Of a stretch of DNA of 64,000 bases, positions 61,831-64,000 are shown in pieces. Source of the stretch: Cacajao melanocephalus (Eukaryota > Chordata > Mammalia > Primates > Pitheciidae). Within the stretch, counting starts at the first letter, position 1; the number at the start of each line of letters is the position of its first letter. The notes beneath the pieces are model-generated. The model was not told the DNA's origin. It did no database searches and saw only the letters and a program-made list of their open reading frames with translations. The position numbers were made by a program, and so were the translations under genes. The stretch covers positions 1-64,000 of the forward strand of contig CAUYLG010051217.1 in NCBI GenBank assembly GCA_963573385.1, in the 5' to 3' direction.

Positions 61831-62208
61831 TCATGGCCCCACTAGAAGTAGCTGCTTTTCCATATCAGTAACGTTGTTCAATGACAGAGCCGTACCTGAA
61901 GAGAGTCCTGCATTTAGTTGGGTTACACTTGATGTGTCCCACAGGCCGGCGAAGTTGTGGACCGCCGCTAGCCTCTGAAATGGCTCTTCTGAATTAAATG
62001 GGATGTCTTTTTCCCCCAGATTCTGTGTGGGAGGCTTATACATTTGGTTTGGTAATGAGTTTGCTTTTTGAGCCAAAGAAGAGAAGAGAATAAAAGAAGA
62101 GAGAAGGCGTGAGAGGCAATCATAGAAACCTGGAGGCTCACATTCTCCAAAATGAAAAAGAAGCCTGCATTTCTGCAGAAACAAGAGAGAAACAACTAAC
62201 AATCTCAA
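61831..62208. other. CpG-retaining repeat-free patch with minus-strand frame
   Basis: Seven CpGs survive between about 61870 and 62110 in otherwise CpG-poor DNA. A 125-residue minus-strand frame spans the patch (start 62208). On that strand a polypyrimidine run ends in CTGCAG at 62173, a good splice-acceptor shape, and CAG/GTACGG at 61898-61890 could serve as a weak donor. The peptide shows no recognised domain. Candidate decayed exon or conserved element; not called as a gene. Confidence 0.2.
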
Positions 62209-63849
62209 AGCTCATTATGATTTAACTTTCAGATAGCACAAAATGACAGTAATGTGACTACTGAAGCCTGTTTTAACTATAAGCAGGAGAAAGGAGTGGA
62301 AATGGAGTGTATTAGCAGTGGCATAAAGAAAACCTTCTCCCTCACAGGCTGTGCATACATTAGTGAATGAATGTACTGTTAAAAGCCACTAAATCTCTCT
62401 AAAGTGGTCATTTCCCTTTCTTTGACAAATAATTGAAAAATCTTTGTTGTGTATTTTCTTGAACCAAATTTCTGGAACCTTTTCAGGTACACTTTCTGTT
62501 TTAGAAGAGTGTGAACTGATACTGATGGTGGCATCAGACAGGAAGGAGTGATGAATTCAAAGGGCATGTCGCCTTGCAAAGCCAAAAGAGTAAAGTAGGA
62601 GCTCATCCATTCTTTTCACCCCGAAAAGGAGCATTTTCTTTTGTGTCAGATTGTTGTGGAAGATTTAAAAATAGAAGAATCTGAGTGTCCTATTTTTCCA
62701 TTGACTGATGATGTCAGTTCCTTTGCATCTCTGTCAGTCTGCTGTTACTATGATGATCACTATTATCATCTGTCTTTGACTTTTCCAGTCTAAGAAGTAC
62801 AAATTATCCTTGGCATTATATTGCGAGACGAAAGTCTGAATGGAAGCACTAGATGTTGATATTTGTCTAGGTTAACTGCATAAGTTAGGAACTTTGTAAT
62901 TTGATCTTGGGTATTAGAAGCCAGTGTCCATAATTATTTAACTTAACTCTTTCCAGGTACACAATCCTAAGAGAAGTTTTGAGAACATCAAGGGATCTCA
63001 GGAATTTTTTAAATTTCAAGCCAACTGAATTGGCTCATTACAATGCACTTCAAAATGATATTGAGAGGCAACTACACAATTGCAACACAAAGCAGCAGGT
63101 CTGTCAATGTCATCCAGTCAGCCACACTTGTTGCATTCAAATGAGGGCATCCGGCCCCTAGTATAGGATAATGCAAAAGAAAGAAGAGACTCTTTTTTTT
63201 AACCCTTAAGGTACTTACTCTGTCTTTTTGTATCATGACTTTCTGTGGACGATAAAGCAAAAGATGGTATGAATCAGATAATCAGGAGTCATTGCCCCTC
63301 CCAAGTCACTTAAATTCTTGTGGGTTGAAGCTTTTTCATTTTCCAAATGAGTGACCTAGGAAAGATATTTTCTAATATCTCTTTCTGTTCTAAAAGTGCA
63401 TGATTCCAAGTGGATGCAAATTAACATGGTGTGAACAAGATGCTTTGTTCACACATTCAGCAACATTGTGTGAACATCTTAGGAGCTAAGTACTCGAATG
63501 GGGCTGTGGATGTAAAAGACAGGAACACTTTGTCCTTCTTTCAGGAGACTTGCAGAGTGAGTAGCAAGACTGACCAACTAGCAGTTACAATGTGCTCTGC
63601 TCAGTGTGGGCTGACTTGAGCCAAGGCAATTCCAGCGGAGGGAGGGCTAGCTCTGAGGTTGGGCAGGGTAGCCATCCAGGTTGTGGTGATAATATTTGCA
63701 GAAGGCTCCAAAACATAAGCAAAAGTTCATCAGGTAGAGAAGATGGGAGGATGCCCCTGGCAAAAGGAGCAACATTAACAAGGCTTAAGTGCAAGCAAAC
63801 ACCCTGTGCTTCAAAAGTTAACTCAAACGTGAATATATCAGTAGTGAAA
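62209..63849. other. Single-copy region
   Basis: No gene or repeat recognised. Overlapping opposite frames near 63585-63882 are chance. Confidence 0.5.
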
Positions 63850-64000
63850 AGTAATGGAGACAGAAAAATGTTTGAGACTTAATTGTGAAGAGCCTTGAAT
63901 GTCATGCTAAGAGCTTTTGACTTTTATCTCCAAGGCACTGAAGAATCATGAAGAATAGAAGACACGATCAGATTACTTTCAGAAAGTTCACTCAGGTGGC
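63850..64000 (-). mobile_element. L2-like fragment at window edge
   Basis: AATTGTGAAGAGCCTTGAATGTCATGCTAAGAG and CACGATCAGATTAC resemble L2 3' ORF2 antisense; continues past the window. Confidence 0.5.

Overview
The window is AT-rich nuclear DNA from a primate. Dimeric Alu elements of J and S type, a THE1 solo LTR and primate-type L1 copies place it in the simian lineage, most likely human or another catarrhine. I find no intact protein-coding gene, no rRNA or tRNA gene, no CpG island and no CRISPR array. It reads as gene-desert or deep-intron sequence. Nearly every open frame lies inside a dead transposable element or is a chance frame.

Layout: 1-4585 is the 5' two thirds of an L1 on the minus strand (part of ORF2, ORF1 and the 5' UTR); it runs out of the window on the left. 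5057-7650 is a near full-length Tigger1 DNA transposon interrupted by an L1 tail. 8.8-15.8 kb holds MIRs, an AluJ, an L2 carrying a small polyadenylated retro-insert, an L1 tail and a MaLR-type LTR. 15.9-18.4 kb holds a long antisense L2 and a MER53 MITE. 20-24.4 kb holds three L1 pieces, one nested inside another. 27.5-34.3 kb holds LTRs, a HAL1/L1 region split by a THE1 solo LTR, an Alu and more L1. 34.3-43.7 kb is mostly single-copy, with MER5A, MIRs, L2 and several regulatory-looking motifs. 43.7-49.7 kb holds L1, an MLT1-type LTR, a second long L2 with an inner MER53-like piece, and an Alu. 49.7-64 kb is mostly single-copy with MIRs, one Alu, TG/CA tracts and a CpG-retaining patch at 61.8-62.2 kb.

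No genes work together here. The content is a layered insertion history: L2/MIR and MER5/MER53 oldest, then old L1, HAL1 and MaLR, then Tigger1, primate L1, THE1 and Alu. The more notable observations are a 42-bp perfect palindrome, a 106-bp uninterrupted alternating purine-pyrimidine tract, a 57-bp in-frame duplication with a hairpin in an L1 ORF2, a small ERV-like retrocopy with tail and target duplication, an LTR that appears duplicated together with its target site, an 80-bp local duplication, and X-box/AP-1, CTCF-like and octamer motifs in repeat-free DNA. No new biological system is supported. Repeat family names come from recall of consensus sequences, not from a database search.
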